A stretch of 35,140 nucleotides of DNA from an uncultured Eubacteriales bacterium (GCA_900316205.1 ONBX01000031.1:1-35140); one strand, 5' to 3'; positions 8,117-16,692 are shown, counted from the stretch's first letter. A program made the numbers and translations. Notes: generated from the sequence alone by a model not told the origin.

Positions 8117-9277
8117 TCAGGAATGAAGCTCTTTGTACAGGTCTATGGCCTTGGCCAGATAGCTGCAGTCCACTGCATTGACGACGGTGTCACGGTCAAC
8201 TGCGTCGCGGTTACCGATGGCGACCTGAATGTCAAAGAAGGTGCCGAAGGCGTTTTGCATACCGGTCAGGCCGTTGTCCTGCACCTTGCAGAGGTCTTCA
8301 TAGAAGCTCAGATCCCGGAACTTGGTGAGCTTCTCGGAGGCCATGGCGGCCTCGGGCGTGGTCTCGGTGCCGAATTCTTCCAGCATGACCTCGGAGAACC
8401 ACTCGGCACCCTGCTGCAGGTTTGCGTCATCCGCGCACCAGAGCAGCACTTCCAGCGCGCCCTCCAGATACTTTACGACCACGTCTTCGTTGGCGGCCAG
8501 CCAATCGCCTTCGCAGATGATGTTGCCGGCCATGGCGGCGTCCATGCCTTGCATGGTGTGGCAGACGGTGTAGCTGTCATCCTCTTCCAGAGAGGTGGTA
8601 TAGGTGGAGCTGGCGAAGAACACGTCGCCGGAGCCGGAGATGAAGGCCTGGTAGCCCTTGTCAATATCCATGTTGATGATCTCAACATCGTCTTCCGTTA
8701 GGTCCAGCTTGTCGAGCATAAACATGAAGTCGGCGTCGCAGGCGGTGCCGCGGCCGACCAAAATGGTCAGGCCCTTCCAGTCATCGCCGGTGCCCAGCGT
8801 CTCAGGGATGGGACCCTCAGCGGCCTTGGCCAGAGGGCTGTCGCTGCGACAGAATGCTTTGTTGGAATAATCATAACCGGAGAGGGAGACGACCTTCATG
8901 TTGTAGGTCAGCACACCGGTGATGGCGGCGGGGGCACCGATCCAGCCGATATCCCAGTCGCCGGAGGGGTTGGCCTCCAGCTGGGGGGGGCCGGATACAT
9001 AGTGGGTACGACTTACATTGAGCCCCAACTTCTCCCAGGTGCCCATTTTCTCACCTGCAATCAGAGGTACCGCGGTTTGTACCACGTTCTGACCGCTGGT
9101 GGGCAGGTCAATCATCTCGACCGGAGCAGCGGGACTTTCCGCCTCATCCGCGCCGCCGTCAGCTGCAGAGGCAGCGGGCGCTGCAGTGGCGGCGGGAGTG
9201 TCGGTGCTTGCGCTGCCGCATGCGCATAGCGCAAAGAGCATACACAGAGCAAGCAACATTGCAAGGATTTTCTTCAT
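8117..9277 (-). CDS. ABC importer substrate-binding lipoprotein (NitT/TauT-type), operon 1
   Basis: This 386-residue protein starts with a lipoprotein signal peptide (basic MKK, hydrophobic core, lipobox LCAC with Cys20). A low-complexity Ala/Thr/Pro linker follows, then a periplasmic-binding-protein fold of the NMT1/TauA/SsuA kind: DIGWIGAPAA early, GRGTACDADFMF in the middle. It would capture the substrate outside the membrane and present it to the permeases. Substrate identity cannot be read; the sulfatase in the operon suggests a sulfated small molecule. ATG 9277 follows GGAGGAAAG. It is about 50 nt behind the kinase gene. Confidence 0.88.
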   Translation of the reverse strand: MKKILAMLLALCMLFALCACGSASTDTPAATAAPAASAADGGADEAESPAAPVEMIDLPTSGQNVVQTAVPLIAGEKMGTWEKLGLNVSRTHYVSGPPQLEANPSGDWDIGWIGAPAAITGVLTYNMKVVSLSGYDYSNKAFCRSDSPLAKAAEGPIPETLGTGDDWKGLTILVGRGTACDADFMFMLDKLDLTEDDVEIINMDIDKGYQAFISGSGDVFFASSTYTTSLEEDDSYTVCHTMQGMDAAMAGNIICEGDWLAANEDVVVKYLEGALEVLLWCADDANLQQGAEWFSEVMLEEFGTETTPEAAMASEKLTKFRDLSFYEDLCKVQDNGLTGMQNAFGTFFDIQVAIGNRDAVDRDTVVNAVDCSYLAKAIDLYKELHS

Positions 9278-9326
9278 TTTTTCTTTCCTCCATTTTTATA
9301 TTTTTACGGTATCCCGAATAAAAAAC

Positions 9327-10277
9327 TTATTCAGTCGCTGCGAGCAGCGCGTAATCTGTAAGAAAGCGTTCCCGGATGCGGTCCGTCACAGGGATTCCCG
9401 CGTCCCACATTGCCTCTATCGCAGCGCCATAGACCGGCGGGGCCTGCTGTAGAATCAGCCTGGCGCCGGGAGCGGATTTTTCCCGAATGGCCTCCACATA
9501 CTCGGGGTAGTGGTTAACAATCCCGCCGCCCAGGACCACATCAAACGGACCGGTGAAATACCGCTGGGCTACATAGGTCAAATCTGCCAGAAGAGATGCC
9601 TGGGTGTCGAAGATCTCCCGGCATACCGGATCCCCCATGGCCCGTCCCTGAAATACGGCCTTGGATAGGGAAGCAATGAGCGGCCGTCCGCCGCGATGAA
9701 CGTGGGGAATCACCCCGTCGTCAACGGGCATACCGAGGATATTGGCAAGAAGCTCCGTCAAAACGGTGGGGCCGATGCGCCCATCCACGGAGCGCAGCGC
9801 CATTTTGATGGCGGCCTGCCCCAACTCAAACCCGCTGCCGCCGGTGTCGATCAGATAGCCTTTGCCGCCGATGTGGCGAAGGGGCTGCCCGGCGATCCGA
9901 ATGAACAGAGAAGAGCCGGTGCCGCATACCATGCCGCAGCCATCCTGCCTGCCCAGCGTGCCGGAGATCAGGTTGCAGCCGTCGTCATCGAAGCGGGTAT
10001 GCGCAATTTGGGGAAAACGCTGTTTCACATAAGGGGAGAAAAAATCCCCCTGCGCGATTTCGCCCGCCATACCTCCATAGATTGCCGTTATGGTCTCGGG
10101 CCCCCGGGACAGAAGCTCCTGGATACAGGCACCCAGCCGTGCCAGAGATTCCTCCTGGCCAATGTCGGTGGGGTTGCTGCCGGGACCTACGCTTTGGCAG
10201 AGGATATGCCCATCCTCATCAAACAGCACCAGATCCGTTTTGGTTCCGCCACCGTCAGCCGCTATACAATACTTCAT
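9327..10277 (-). CDS. BadF/BadG-type sugar kinase (N-acetylglucosamine kinase-like), operon 1
   Basis: This 316-residue ASKHA-fold protein has the phosphate-1 loop ADGGGTKTD at residues 7-15, a GTGSSLFIR block, and a GGSGFELG block in the adenosine region. Length and motifs fit PF01869 kinases such as eukaryotic and bacterial GlcNAc kinase, not the benzoyl-CoA reductase activators, which carry Fe-S Cys motifs. The likely role is ATP phosphorylation of a (possibly amino) sugar or polyol after desulfation. ATG 10277 has GAGGAG 5 nt upstream. It lies between the sulfatase and binding-protein genes. A paralogue opens operon 2 (18672-19706). Confidence 0.8.
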   Translation of the reverse strand: MKYCIAADGGGTKTDLVLFDEDGHILCQSVGPGSNPTDIGQEESLARLGACIQELLSRGPETITAIYGGMAGEIAQGDFFSPYVKQRFPQIAHTRFDDDGCNLISGTLGRQDGCGMVCGTGSSLFIRIAGQPLRHIGGKGYLIDTGGSGFELGQAAIKMALRSVDGRIGPTVLTELLANILGMPVDDGVIPHVHRGGRPLIASLSKAVFQGRAMGDPVCREIFDTQASLLADLTYVAQRYFTGPFDVVLGGGIVNHYPEYVEAIREKSAPGARLILQQAPPVYGAAIEAMWDAGIPVTDRIRERFLTDYALLAATE

Positions 10278-10303
10278 ACTGTCTCCTCAATTTTGCGCGG
10301 CCT

Positions 10304-11725
10304 TCAGGTCAGGTCGATCTTATACTCGGAAGGGATTGCGGCCAGTTCTTCCTCATGAAGATAGGTGTGATCCATTCGTCCGGGATAGTGCGGGTGCGTT
10401 TTGGTGTATACCTCATACGTCACACTTTCGTGGGACTTGTTGCAGTCGCTGCTTCTGTAGGCGTCCAGCTTTTGCTTCAGCGCCGTGACCACGGGATTTG
10501 CCGGATCATAGTGGTTTCGAATTTCCGGGACTGAGTCGAAGAAATAGTATGCGTCTGTCTTGGCCAGATAGACGAGCTTGTTTTTTCCATCGGTGACCAT
10601 ATAGGAGCCGCAGGCCCCGCAGCCGTGCTGCGAGTATACCAGATCCCGGTCATAGTCTGAGAACAGGTCAACGCCATCAAAATCCGCAGGATTGTAGTCG
10701 ATACCGGCATAATGCAGAAGTGTCGGCGCAATATCCACAAGGGAGCAGGGCGCATCTCTGCGCGCAGGCGCCGCGCCGGGGTACTTGATCATGAGTGGGA
10801 TGTGGCAGGAGGAATCCACCATGGTCCGCTTTCCGATGGCGTTAAAGTCGCCCATCATATCGCCGTGGTCGCTGGAGAAGAGGATCAGCGTGTCCTCGTA
10901 CATCCCTTTGTCTTTGAGCGCCTGAATGATTCTTCCAATCTGATAGTCTACGAAGGATACGCAGGCGTAATAGAAATTCTTGGTGCGGAGGATATCCTGA
11001 CGGCTGGTTTGCAGACGGTCCAGTGAGCAGCGCTCACCGATCATCGCCTGGAACGTGTCCAGATCCTCCGGCGCAGGGCAATAGGGCTCCGGGGGATCCT
11101 CACGGTAAAGCTTCTGCCAGGGAGCAGGAGGCGAATAGGGCGGATGCGGATGTATAAAAGAAGACACAAGCAACATGGGTTTGCAGGAATCGAATGAGCG
11201 GATATACTCGATGCTCCGGTCACCGACCCACTGCGTTGGATGATCCTCCGGCGGCAATTGAGAGATTTGCGGGATATAGTACATCTCGCTGCGCATACCG
11301 TTGTAGTCAAACACCCAGGGATACTTCCCGCGGATGTACTCCATATAGCCGTCCCCAGGCGCGGCCAGCTCCTCCTGGGAGTGCCGCTTTTCAAAGCCGA
11401 GGGAGCCATAAGGATCCCAGAGATGATGCATCTTTCCGACGCAGCAGCTGTGGTAGCCGCCAGCGGTGATCTGGGAATAGAAGCCGTCGGCGACGCCCGC
11501 GCGTTCGGTATTGTTGTTATTGCAGCCTGTGCGGGCCGGATACTGACCGGTAAAAAGGGAGTAACGGGCCGGCACGCAGACAGGGGAGGGGGTAAAACAA
11601 TGGCCGAACACCACAGAATCCGAAGCCAACGCGTCCAGGTTTGGCGTCTGGATATGTCGGTTCCCCAAAGCGGAGATGGTATCATAGCGCTGTTGGTCAG
11701 TAAAAAGGATTAGAATATGTTTCAT
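10304..11725 (-). CDS. Cytoplasmic Cys-type sulfatase, first gene of operon 1
   Basis: This 473-residue alkaline-phosphatase-superfamily protein has metal-ligand residues near the start (FTDQQR) and the sulfatase signature CVPAR at residues 50-54, followed by a typical TGQYPARTG. Its central SSDHGDMMGD carries further metal ligands. Cys50 is the residue turned into formylglycine. Because it is Cys rather than Ser it could be matured by the anSME enzyme at 21913-23004 (established for both Cys and Ser types). There is no signal peptide, so it should act inside the cell on imported sulfate esters. The open frame extends to 11770, but ATG 11725 has GGAG 10 nt upstream and fits the family N-terminus. 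The exact substrate is unknown; choline-sulfatase-like and sugar sulfatases share these features. Confidence 0.87.
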   Translation of the reverse strand: MKHILILFTDQQRYDTISALGNRHIQTPNLDALASDSVVFGHCFTPSPVCVPARYSLFTGQYPARTGCNNNNTERAGVADGFYSQITAGGYHSCCVGKMHHLWDPYGSLGFEKRHSQEELAAPGDGYMEYIRGKYPWVFDYNGMRSEMYYIPQISQLPPEDHPTQWVGDRSIEYIRSFDSCKPMLLVSSFIHPHPPYSPPAPWQKLYREDPPEPYCPAPEDLDTFQAMIGERCSLDRLQTSRQDILRTKNFYYACVSFVDYQIGRIIQALKDKGMYEDTLILFSSDHGDMMGDFNAIGKRTMVDSSCHIPLMIKYPGAAPARRDAPCSLVDIAPTLLHYAGIDYNPADFDGVDLFSDYDRDLVYSQHGCGACGSYMVTDGKNKLVYLAKTDAYYFFDSVPEIRNHYDPANPVVTALKQKLDAYRSSDCNKSHESVTYEVYTKTHPHYPGRMDHTYLHEEELAAIPSEYKIDLT

Positions 11726-11783
11726 GGACTGGGCACTCCAAATCATTAAAATGGCGAGAGGGCGAACCATGTTTCGAAAAACT

Positions 11784-11802
11784 TATAAAACGAAAGTTTA
11801 TC
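11784..11802. promoter_or_regulatory. DeoR-type operator candidate, site 1
   Basis: TATAAAACGAAAGTTTATC carries the core AAACGAAA flanked by A/T arms. It lies just downstream of the expected start of the minus-strand sulfatase operon. It resembles sites 2 and 3 upstream of the regulator gene, and the TTTCGTTT type of site known for AgaR/DeoR-family regulators. Confidence 0.5.
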
Positions 11803-11827
11803 ATTTTGTTTCGGAATATGGTATTAT

Positions 11828-11855
11828 ATTATAATAAAGCCCCATGCTTTGTCAA
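11828..11855 (-). promoter_or_regulatory. Promoter of operon 1
   Basis: On the minus strand a perfect TTGACA (11855-11850) is followed after 16 nt by a perfect TATAAT (11833-11828). A second TATAAT overlaps it at 11828-11823. The expected transcript starts near 11820 and runs into operator site 1 before the sulfatase gene. Confidence 0.7.
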
Positions 11856-11944
11856 ATATCACTTTTCATAAAAATGCAAAGATGATTTCGGCCATTTTGC
11901 CGAAGCTGAGACAAGGAAGTGGAGCGGTCAGAAAGTATAGCTTA

Positions 11945-11973
11945 TTGACTTTTTATGAAACGAAACTTATAAT
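11945..11973 (+). promoter_or_regulatory. Promoter of the deoR-type gene with operator site 2 between -35 and -10
   Basis: TTGACT (11945-11950), 17 nt, then a perfect TATAAT (11968-11973). The spacer holds operator site 2, TTATGAAACGAAACTTATAA (11953-11972). A related site 3 (core AAACGAAAG) lies at 11983-12000. The placement predicts autorepression. Confidence 0.6.
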
Positions 11974-12009
11974 TTCACATATGATAGATAAACGAAAGTG
12001 GTGAGCTGC

Positions 12010-12762
12010 GTGGGGAGAAACATACACGAGAGGCGAAAGGAAATCCTATCGCTGGTAAATCAATGCGGCACGCTGGATTTTACACAATTGCGGGAACGGT
12101 TTCCGGATGTGTCTGATGTTACGCTTCGGAAGGATCTGCAGTACTTGGATGAGACCCATCAAGCAATGCGGACCCATGGCGGCATCAAATCGATTCCGTC
12201 GGCACTAAACTATTATTACCGCTCCAATGTCAACCAAGACAAAAAGCGGACAATTGCCCGAAAGGCAACGGAATTGATCCATCCCGGAGACTCCATCTTC
12301 ATTTCCGCTGGTACGACCTGCGCGGAATTGGCCAGGTGTTTGCCGGCCTTTCCTGTCAGGGTTTGCAGCGATGGCGTATACACAGTCAGCAGCATGGCCA
12401 ACCTCCCCAATATTTCCGTTGAGCTTCTGGGCGGGGATGTGGATCTGAACATTATGCGTGTGGAGGGCATTGCCGCGCTTAACAATCTGGAAGGGAAATA
12501 TTTTTCCACGGCGTTCATGAGCGCCATGTGCGTGCACCCCGATTACGGCTTTGCGCATAATACCGCAATGACAGTGGCGATCCTGGAAAAAGTGATTGAG
12601 CATTCGGATAAGGTTGTACTTCTGGCAGACACCACCAAGTTCTTTAATACCTTTTTCCCCTATTCCATTCCGATTACCTCCGTGGATGTAATTGTCACAG
12701 ATGAGATCCCACCGGATGAGATTGTTGCCTGCTATGAGGAAAAAGGAATCACGATTATATAG
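12010..12762 (+). CDS. DeoR-family transcriptional regulator
   Basis: This 250-residue regulator has an N-terminal winged helix (ERRKEILSLVNQ, then the recognition helix around VSDVTLRKDLQYL) and a C-terminal DeoRC sensor fold (ISAGTTCAELA, ADTTKF) that usually binds a phosphorylated sugar. It sits between the two catabolic operons and is divergent from operon 1, whose promoter carries a similar operator, so it is the probable repressor or switch of both. The start is uncertain: GTG occurs at 11998, 12001 and 12010. GTG 12010 is preferred because it leaves the operator untranslated and has GGTGAG upstream. Confidence 0.85.
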   Translation: MGRNIHERRKEILSLVNQCGTLDFTQLRERFPDVSDVTLRKDLQYLDETHQAMRTHGGIKSIPSALNYYYRSNVNQDKKRTIARKATELIHPGDSIFISAGTTCAELARCLPAFPVRVCSDGVYTVSSMANLPNISVELLGGDVDLNIMRVEGIAALNNLEGKYFSTAFMSAMCVHPDYGFAHNTAMTVAILEKVIEHSDKVVLLADTTKFFNTFFPYSIPITSVDVIVTDEIPPDEIVACYEEKGITII

Positions 12763-12796
12763 AGCATAAAGAAACAGGCACCGGATAAGGAAAAGA

Positions 12797-12831
12797 TGTT
12801 GTCTCTGTAGAAACGGAGACAACACCTTTTT
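12797..12831. terminator. Bidirectional intrinsic terminator between convergent genes
   Basis: A 12-bp stem (12797-12808 with 12813-12824, one G-U) with an AGAA loop is followed by a T-run on the plus strand and preceded by an A-rich run serving the minus strand. It separates the deoR-type gene from the convergent sulfatase gene. Confidence 0.8.
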
Positions 12832-12853
12832 GTTTTGCTCCGCAGCCAGATGG

Positions 12854-14359
12854 TTAAAGTTGAGGAGCCGTTACCTTTTTGGACATCCAGTCATTGATCT
12901 GGTTTTTCATATTGACGCCCTTGGGCCCGGGAACGCCGTGAACCTCGGCGGCCTCATACTGGCGGTACTGCTGCCAGTACAAACGGCCGAATTCGTTGGA
13001 CTCTTCCTGCCACTCCTCCCGGTACTCGGCCATCCTGCCGCGCAACTTTTCCACCAGAGGGGCGGTTCCCGCCGTCCCGGCCAGGTTGTTCTTTTCCCAG
13101 GGATCCTGGTTGAGATCAAAAAGCTGGGTGAGCTTTAGCTGCTCGGAGCGGTATTCCAGGAGCTTGAACCCATGGCTGATCACGCCCCGTATTCTGGCCT
13201 GGAAAACCAGATAGAGATCCTCTCTTGTTACATACGCCGGATTCTGGAACATACCGGCAAAGCTCTTCCCGTCTACGCTGCCCGGGATGGGAATGTCGCA
13301 GAGTTCGCAAAGGGTGGGATAAATATCCAGCAGATACACATAGCCGTTGATCCGTTGACCCGCGGGTATCCCAGGACCGCACATGACGAGCGGGAGCTTG
13401 ATGCTGTGTTCATACAGATTCTGCTTGCCCATCAGTCCGTGCTGACCCACCGCCAGGCCGTTGTCGCCGGTGAACACGATGATGGTATCCTCCAATAGGC
13501 CTTTTTGCTCCAGCGCGTCCAGAATCTTGCCGATCTGCGCGTCGATATGGCTGATCATGGCATAGTAATCCGCTATGTGCCGGCGGATCTTTTCCGGCTT
13601 TCTCGGGTAGGCCTCGGTGGTTTCGTCCCGGCCATTGGCATTCCAGCCGTAATCAAAGGAAGGCATCTCCTGAAAATTCGGCGGTAAAGTGATGGCCGCG
13701 GGGTCGTACATGTTCCGGTATTCCTCCGGCATGGTCCTGGGGTCATGCGGTGCCAGAAAGGATACATACATGAAAAACGGGGCATCCCCGCTATAGTCAT
13801 GGATGAACTTGATCGCAGAGTCTGAGAACAGGTTTGTGGAGTGCTTTCCGGCGTGAATCCGGTCGGCGATGACCTTTACCGGCTCCATATTGGCGGAAAA
13901 ATTGGGAGTGAAATTAATCAGATTGTCGTAAACACCGTCTTCTCTGAAGTCACTGACCGGCACGTTCCAGTGATCCCACATGCCGCCAAAGAAGATGTTT
14001 TCACCGGAGTCAAAGCTCCGGGCAAAGCTCTCAGTCCCGTTATGCCATTTCCCGGTTTCAAAGCAGTGATAGCCGCCTGCGCGGAAAGCCTGCCCCATGG
14101 TCACATGCTCTTTGGGGATGTCTTTACCGCAGGCATCCAGATAGAAGATGTACTTTCCGGAGTTGATCATGGCCCGACTGGGCATGCAGACGGCAGAGGT
14201 GGTACCGCCGGGAATATAGGTATTCATGAACGAGGTACCGCGTTCTACCAGCCGGTCCATATTGGGCGTAATGACCTCCTCATTGCCCAGCGCATGGATG
14301 GTACCATAGCGCTGGTCATCGGTCAGAAGAAATAGGACATTAGGTCTCTTTTTTTTCAT
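12854..14359 (-). CDS. Cytoplasmic Cys-type sulfatase, last gene of operon 2
   Basis: This 501-residue sulfatase has the N-terminal metal ligands LLTDDQR (residues 11-17) and the signature CMPSR at 58-62 (Cys58 is the formylglycine precursor). Its C-terminal catalytic block FTGDNGLAVGQHGLMGK contains Asp/Asn metal ligands and a catalytic Lys. There is no signal peptide, so the enzyme should be cytoplasmic. It differs clearly in sequence from the operon 1 sulfatase, so a different sulfated substrate is likely. ATG 14359 has AGGAGG 6 nt upstream. It follows the ATPase gene by 22 nt. In operon 1 the sulfatase is first, here it is last: the same parts in a different order. Confidence 0.88.
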   Translation of the reverse strand: MKKKRPNVLFLLTDDQRYGTIHALGNEEVITPNMDRLVERGTSFMNTYIPGGTTSAVCMPSRAMINSGKYIFYLDACGKDIPKEHVTMGQAFRAGGYHCFETGKWHNGTESFARSFDSGENIFFGGMWDHWNVPVSDFREDGVYDNLINFTPNFSANMEPVKVIADRIHAGKHSTNLFSDSAIKFIHDYSGDAPFFMYVSFLAPHDPRTMPEEYRNMYDPAAITLPPNFQEMPSFDYGWNANGRDETTEAYPRKPEKIRRHIADYYAMISHIDAQIGKILDALEQKGLLEDTIIVFTGDNGLAVGQHGLMGKQNLYEHSIKLPLVMCGPGIPAGQRINGYVYLLDIYPTLCELCDIPIPGSVDGKSFAGMFQNPAYVTREDLYLVFQARIRGVISHGFKLLEYRSEQLKLTQLFDLNQDPWEKNNLAGTAGTAPLVEKLRGRMAEYREEWQEESNEFGRLYWQQYRQYEAAEVHGVPGPKGVNMKNQINDWMSKKVTAPQL

Positions 14360-14381
14360 CGCTGCCTCCTGTAACCATTGT

Positions 14382-15128
14382 TTACCACCATTTGATGAGA
14401 TCCGTCACCCGGTTGCGGAGCGCTACGAATTCCGGATCCGATACCTTGCGGGGACGGGGAAGATCGTTGATGATGTTCTCTTTGACCTTTGTGGGCTTGT
14501 TGGTCAGCACCAGGATCCGGTCACTGAGATATACGGCCTCTTCAATGTTGTGGGTAATGAAAATGACCGTTGTTCCCGTGTTTTTCCACAGGCTGATCAG
14601 CTCGTCCTCCAGATGGTATTTCAGCTGCAGATCCAGCTGCCCGTAGGGCTCGTCCATTAAGAGCAGGTCGGGTTCCACAGCAAAGGCTCTTGCAATGACT
14701 ACGCGCTGCAGCATGGAGGCGGAAAGCTGGCTGGGATAGTATTTGGCATAATCCGTCAGGCCGACGATCTTCATGACCTTTTGCACCCGCTCATCCGCCA
14801 CGTCTTTGGGAAAATGCTTGATTTTGAGACCGTAACGGATATTATCCTCCACGGTCAGCCATTCCATCGTGGAGTATTCCTGGAAAATATAGGCGATGTC
14901 ATGCTTTTTCGGATCGATCTCCTCACCCTGCAGGGTAATGGATCCGGCGTCAATATCATACAACCGGCACAGGCTGTTCAGAAAGGTGGTCTTCCCGCAG
15001 CCGGTAGGCCCTACGATGCAGAGAAACTCACCCTCCTGAACATCGAAAGAGATATCGTCCAGCACCAGCAGATCACCGAAGCTTTTGGTTAGGTTTTTTA
15101 CAGATACTTTGACTTTGTTTTCGGCCAT
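14382..15128 (-). CDS. ABC importer ATPase, subunit with degenerate signature motif (operon 2)
   Basis: This 248-residue ATPase is orthologous in position and motif pattern to 4912-5652. Walker A GPTGCGKT (40-47) is normal, Walker B LLLMDEP has E160 and the H-loop His is present (FITHN, H193). The ABC signature is LSASM (135-139) instead of LSGGQ/M, and the D-loop reads GQLD. It ends in IKWW like its operon 1 counterpart. ATG 15128 is preferred over 15134 because AAGGAGG then lies 9 nt upstream, instead of 3. It forms the importer with 15143-15907 and the two permeases. Confidence 0.9.
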   Translation of the reverse strand: MAENKVKVSVKNLTKSFGDLLVLDDISFDVQEGEFLCIVGPTGCGKTTFLNSLCRLYDIDAGSITLQGEEIDPKKHDIAYIFQEYSTMEWLTVEDNIRYGLKIKHFPKDVADERVQKVMKIVGLTDYAKYYPSQLSASMLQRVVIARAFAVEPDLLLMDEPYGQLDLQLKYHLEDELISLWKNTGTTVIFITHNIEEAVYLSDRILVLTNKPTKVKENIINDLPRPRKVSDPEFVALRNRVTDLIKWW

Positions 15129-15142
15129 GCCCATACGCCTCC

Positions 15143-15907
15143 TTACAGGGTCTTATCCATCTCATCCGTGATCTTCTCGCGCAACGCGAGAAAATCGGGA
15201 GCGGTGTAGTCGCGCGGCCGGGGAAAATCGACCTTATACTCCTTGTGGACGCTGGTTGGACAATTATGCAGGAGGATAATGCGGTCGGCCAGATATATGG
15301 CCTCTTCCACATTGTTTGTCACAAAGAGCACCGTGCGTTTTTCCGCGTGGGTGATCCGATCCACATCGGCCTCCATCAGATACCGGGTCTGCGCATCCAG
15401 GTGGCCGAAAGGCTCATCCATACAAATGATCTTCGGTTCGTTGGCATAGGCGCGGGCGATGCCAACGCGCTGCTGCATGCCGCCGGAGAGCTTTACGGGA
15501 TAATGCTTCTCAAAGCCGGTGAGGCCCACAAGATCAATATATTTCTGCGCGATCTCACGCCGCTTTTTCCGGGGCACGTGGCGCACCGAGGGGCCAAACT
15601 CCACGTTTTGCATGACGGTTTCCCACATGAAAAGATTGGTGGTTTGATAGACCATGCCGCGATTGGGGGATGGACCAACGACGGGTTCACCATCCACAAT
15701 GATCTTCCCCTTCGTGGGCAGCTCCAGGCCGGCAATCAGGTTGAGAATGGTAGATTTCCCGCATTGGCCGGGACCGAACAGGACCACGAACTCATTCTCA
15801 TATACATTAAAACTCAGGTCATCCACGACCAAATGGTCGCCGGCAAGACTATAGAACGTTTTGCTGACGTGGTCGCAGCTAATGATTGGATTTTTTGTTT
15901 CCGCCAT
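15143..15907 (-). CDS. ABC importer ATPase, subunit with altered Walker A and H-loop (operon 2)
   Basis: This 254-residue ATPase is the counterpart of 5667-6431. The signature LSGGMQQR (140-147) is intact and Walker B has its glutamate (CMDEP, E165). The P-loop is GPGQCGKS with Gln48 in place of Gly, and the H-loop has Asn198 (FVTNN) in place of His. ATG 15907 overlaps the permease stop (TGATG), pointing to coupled translation; longer in-frame starts lie inside the permease gene and lack ribosome sites. It probably pairs with 14382-15128. Confidence 0.9.
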   Translation of the reverse strand: MAETKNPIISCDHVSKTFYSLAGDHLVVDDLSFNVYENEFVVLFGPGQCGKSTILNLIAGLELPTKGKIIVDGEPVVGPSPNRGMVYQTTNLFMWETVMQNVEFGPSVRHVPRKKRREIAQKYIDLVGLTGFEKHYPVKLSGGMQQRVGIARAYANEPKIICMDEPFGHLDAQTRYLMEADVDRITHAEKRTVLFVTNNVEEAIYLADRIILLHNCPTSVHKEYKVDFPRPRDYTAPDFLALREKITDEMDKTL

Positions 15908-16692
15908 CAGGATCCACGCTCCCTCCATTGACACAACACCTTTTCCAGCCATCGCATCAGGACAGCCATTAACAGCCCGACTACCGCTATGGCGATAATG
16001 CCGACAAAGATTTGAACCATGTCGCCGTTTTCCTGACCGGAAGTGATTGTCCAGCCAATGCCAGCGGTGGAACTGACCATCTCTGCGGCGAGCACGGCCA
16101 TCCAGCAGGTGGACAGGCCCACCTGCATCCCGGCAAAAATATAGGGAACACAGGAGGGGATAACAACCCGAAAGAAGGCCTGCAGCTTACTGGCACCCAG
16201 CATGTATGCCGCGCCCAGAACATTTTCATCTACCTGCTTTGCGCCGGCAAAGGTGTTAACGGTAATGTTGACAAAACCAGCCATGAAGATGATATAGAAT
16301 TTCGCGTTCTCTCCGATGCCAAACCAGACGATTGCCAGCGGAATCCAGGCAACGGAGGGGATAGGACGCACGATCTCAAAAATCGGACGAAAGATTGCCT
16401 CGATCATTTTGAAGCGGCCCATGCTGATTCCGAGAATGATGCCGGCAACAGAGGCCGCGGCGAAACCGATGAGAACTCGCTTAAGGGAGATCAAAAGGTG
16501 TCCGAAGACGGTATATTTCTTACCAATGGTGTGAGAGCACACATAGGCAAAGCGTTTTACGACTTCCCAGGGGCTGGGAAGCAGAAGGCCGATCCGGGTA
16601 TAGCGTACAGCCAGCGCCCAGATGATGATCACGGCGCCGATGCCAAGCAGGGAAAGCGCCAATGTGCCAAGCCGCTTACTAAGGTTTTTCAT
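15907..16692 (-). CDS. ABC importer permease (NitT/TauT/SsuC-type), second permease of operon 2
   Basis: This 261-residue protein has about six membrane helices, the IVRPIPSVAWIPLAIVWFG block and the EAA loop (AYMLGASKLQAFFRVVIPS) that docks to the ATPases. Its ATG overlaps the preceding permease stop by 4 nt, and its TGA overlaps the following ATPase ATG. It is more like the second permease of operon 1 than like its own partner, as expected if a whole two-permease, two-ATPase importer was duplicated. Confidence 0.88.
   Translation of the reverse strand: MKNLSKRLGTLALSLLGIGAVIIIWALAVRYTRIGLLLPSPWEVVKRFAYVCSHTIGKKYTVFGHLLISLKRVLIGFAAASVAGIILGISMGRFKMIEAIFRPIFEIVRPIPSVAWIPLAIVWFGIGENAKFYIIFMAGFVNITVNTFAGAKQVDENVLGAAYMLGASKLQAFFRVVIPSCVPYIFAGMQVGLSTCWMAVLAAEMVSSTAGIGWTITSGQENGDMVQIFVGIIAIAVVGLLMAVLMRWLEKVLCQWRERGS

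Noticed and set aside
8063-8701. Plus-strand frame of 212 codons
   Set aside because: It is antisense to the binding-lipoprotein gene, which has a signal peptide, lipobox and ribosome site.
9327-10277. Benzoyl-CoA or 2-hydroxyacyl-CoA dehydratase activase
   Set aside because: The BadF-type fold is present, but the Fe-S cluster Cys residues of activases are missing and length and motifs fit sugar kinases.
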